Positions 5,341 through 5,887 of a stretch of 5,887 bases of DNA are shown here, in pieces. Position numbers and translations under genes: made by a program. Source of the DNA: CAZTVF01 sp964616985 (GTDB lineage Bacteria > Planctomycetota > Phycisphaerae > SM23-33); NCBI GenBank assembly GCA_964616985.1, contig CAZTVF010000193.1, positions 1 through 5,887 on the forward strand, read 5' to 3'. The notes under the pieces are model-generated. The model made no database searches. It saw only the letters and a list, made by a program, of their open reading frames with translations, and was not told where the DNA came from. How positions within the stretch are numbered: the stretch's first letter is position 1; every line of letters starts with the position of its first letter.

Positions 5341-5409
5341 AAACGGTTCGGGCACAGACGGGGCATGGTCACGTCTTGGTTTCAGCCTTCATTGGTCATT
5401 GGCTACCAT

Positions 5410-5547
5410 CATTCCCGCGCAGGCTTTGACGTACCGTGGCTCGGTGGGTGTTCTCACCCCCAAACGAGTTTGGGGGTGGCACCGAGTTGGCCAGTTTCAG
5501 CATTGTTCCCTGAGCCTCGGCATTGGTCATTGGACATTGGGCCTTGG
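5410..5547 (-). repeat. Composite repeat unit, copy 6 (inverted; tandem unit 1)
   Basis: On the plus strand it starts with CATTCCCGCGCAGG (a degraded CCCGCC hairpin) and GCTTTGACGTACC. The palindrome follows, with arms CACCCCCAAAC (5455-5465) and GTTTGGGGGTG (5468-5478), here around GA instead of TT/AA. Then come GCACCGAGTTGGCCAGTTTC, GAGCCTCGG and TTGGTCATTGG words. It is the reverse complement of the plus-oriented units and is repeated immediately downstream. Confidence 0.85.
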
Positions 5548-5689
5548 CATTCCCGCCGCAGGCTTTGACGCACCGGGGCTCGGTGGCTGTTCTCACCCCC
5601 AAACAAGTTTGGGGGTGGCACCGAGTTGGCCAGTTTCAGCATCGTTCCTTGAGCCTCGGCCCATTAGTCATTGGTCATTGGACCTTGGT
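5548..5689 (-). repeat. Composite repeat unit, copy 7 (inverted; tandem unit 2)
   Basis: Head-to-tail neighbour of the preceding unit. The palindrome (arms 5594-5604 and 5607-5617 around AA) is 139 bp from the previous one. The flanks match closely: GGCTTTGACG, GGCTCGGTGG, TGTTCTCACCCCC, GGCACCGAGTTGGCCAGTTT and GAGCCTCGG. Differences are mostly point changes, plus one base missing from the hairpin of unit 1. Confidence 0.85.
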
Positions 5690-5756
5690 CATTCCCGCCG
5701 CAGGCGGGGCTTGGTCATTGGACATTGGTCAATTGGACATTCCCGCCGAAGGCGGG
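5690..5756 (-). repeat. Terminal pair of CCCGCC/GGCGGG hairpins
   Basis: Hairpins at 5694-5708 (GCA centre) and 5742-5756 (GAA centre) are joined by GGTCATTGGACATTGGTCAA-type words. The second lies inside the reading frame of the right-edge gene, and the first lies six bases beyond its stop on the minus strand. No U-run follows, so termination is not claimed. Confidence 0.75.
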
Positions 5757-5887
5757 CTCTTCTTCGGGCTCCGGCCAATCCTCACCGGCTTCGTCGGCGG
5801 CGAGGATGGCGCGCTGCTCGGCGAGACGGCGGGAGAGCCGCTCGTGCTGCTGACGCATGTTGTTGAGCGTGGCGTCGTCGGCCTGCC
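5715..5887 (-). CDS. C-terminal fragment of an unidentified protein, truncated by the window edge
   Basis: The minus strand has one frame open from the right edge (first full codon ends at 5885) to a TGA at 5715-5717. It gives 56 residues, starting QADDATLNNMRQQHERLSRR and continuing LAEQRAILAADEAGEDWPEP, then EEEPAFGGNVQLTNVQ. Up to about 5757 the codons almost all end in G or C and the peptide looks like an amphipathic, coiled-coil helix followed by an acidic tail, whereas the other two minus frames give arbitrary Ser/Pro/Arg-rich peptides. The last 13 residues (PAFGGNVQLTNVQ) are encoded by the CCCGCC hairpin repeat and its tail, which also supply the stop. The family is not recognisable from the tail alone. 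The gene would be transcribed toward the repeat array. Confidence 0.6.
   Translation of the reverse strand, partial: QADDATLNNMRQQHERLSRRLAEQRAILAADEAGEDWPEPEEEPAFGGNVQLTNVQ

Noticed and set aside
2955..5756. CRISPR array
   Set aside because: Repeats are long, composite, unevenly spaced and inverted between sides; there are no uniform spacers and no cas genes.
5246..5866. 206-residue plus-strand open frame at the right end
   Set aside because: It runs through the two tandem repeat units and then antisense to the right-edge gene fragment.

Overview
The window looks like a stretch of a high-GC bacterial chromosome whose four recognisable genes all lie on the minus strand. The lineage is inferred, not proven. 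GC-rich coding, a membrane-anchored GAF/PP2C/ATPase regulator beside a STAS protein, and intergenic DNA packed with short hairpin repeats would all fit a planctomycete-like genome, but no phylogenetic marker is present.

Layout in window order. Positions 1-308 lie downstream of the STAS gene. They are non-coding and hold a spaced inverted repeat and a TTC microsatellite. A STAS-domain anti-sigma-factor antagonist lies at 309-683 and a 655-residue membrane GAF / SpoIIE-phosphatase / RsbW-type ATPase fusion at 763-2730. The fusion gene is upstream in transcription and 79 nt separate the two genes. Together they look like a two-gene partner-switching module: the kinase domain would phosphorylate the STAS serine, the phosphatase domain would reverse it, and the GAF/membrane part would bias the balance. 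Positions 2731-3333 are an intergenic spacer with a hairpin-rich leader, two copies of a C-rich palindrome and a 113-bp long inverted repeat. A class I SAM-dependent methyltransferase with a His/Gly/Lys/Pro-rich repetitive N-terminal extension lies at 3334-4422. Its link to the signalling genes is only proximity. Positions 4423-5714 are about 1.3 kb with no convincing gene, built almost wholly from repeat units. The C-terminal end of another minus-strand gene starts at 5715 and runs off the right edge; its last codons and stop lie inside a repeat.

The most unusual content is the repeat landscape. A composite unit of about 130-140 bp (CCCGCC/GGCGGG hairpin, AATGACCAA-type words, a CCGAGGCTCAAGGAAC segment, then a perfect 11-bp-arm palindrome) occurs in whole or part at least seven times. 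All copies left of about 4.9 kb point one way and all copies right of 5.4 kb point the other. Between them lie two inverted copies of a separate double-hairpin element, so the spacer is a coarse mirror-image array. I see no transposase, CRISPR array, tRNA or rRNA in the window.
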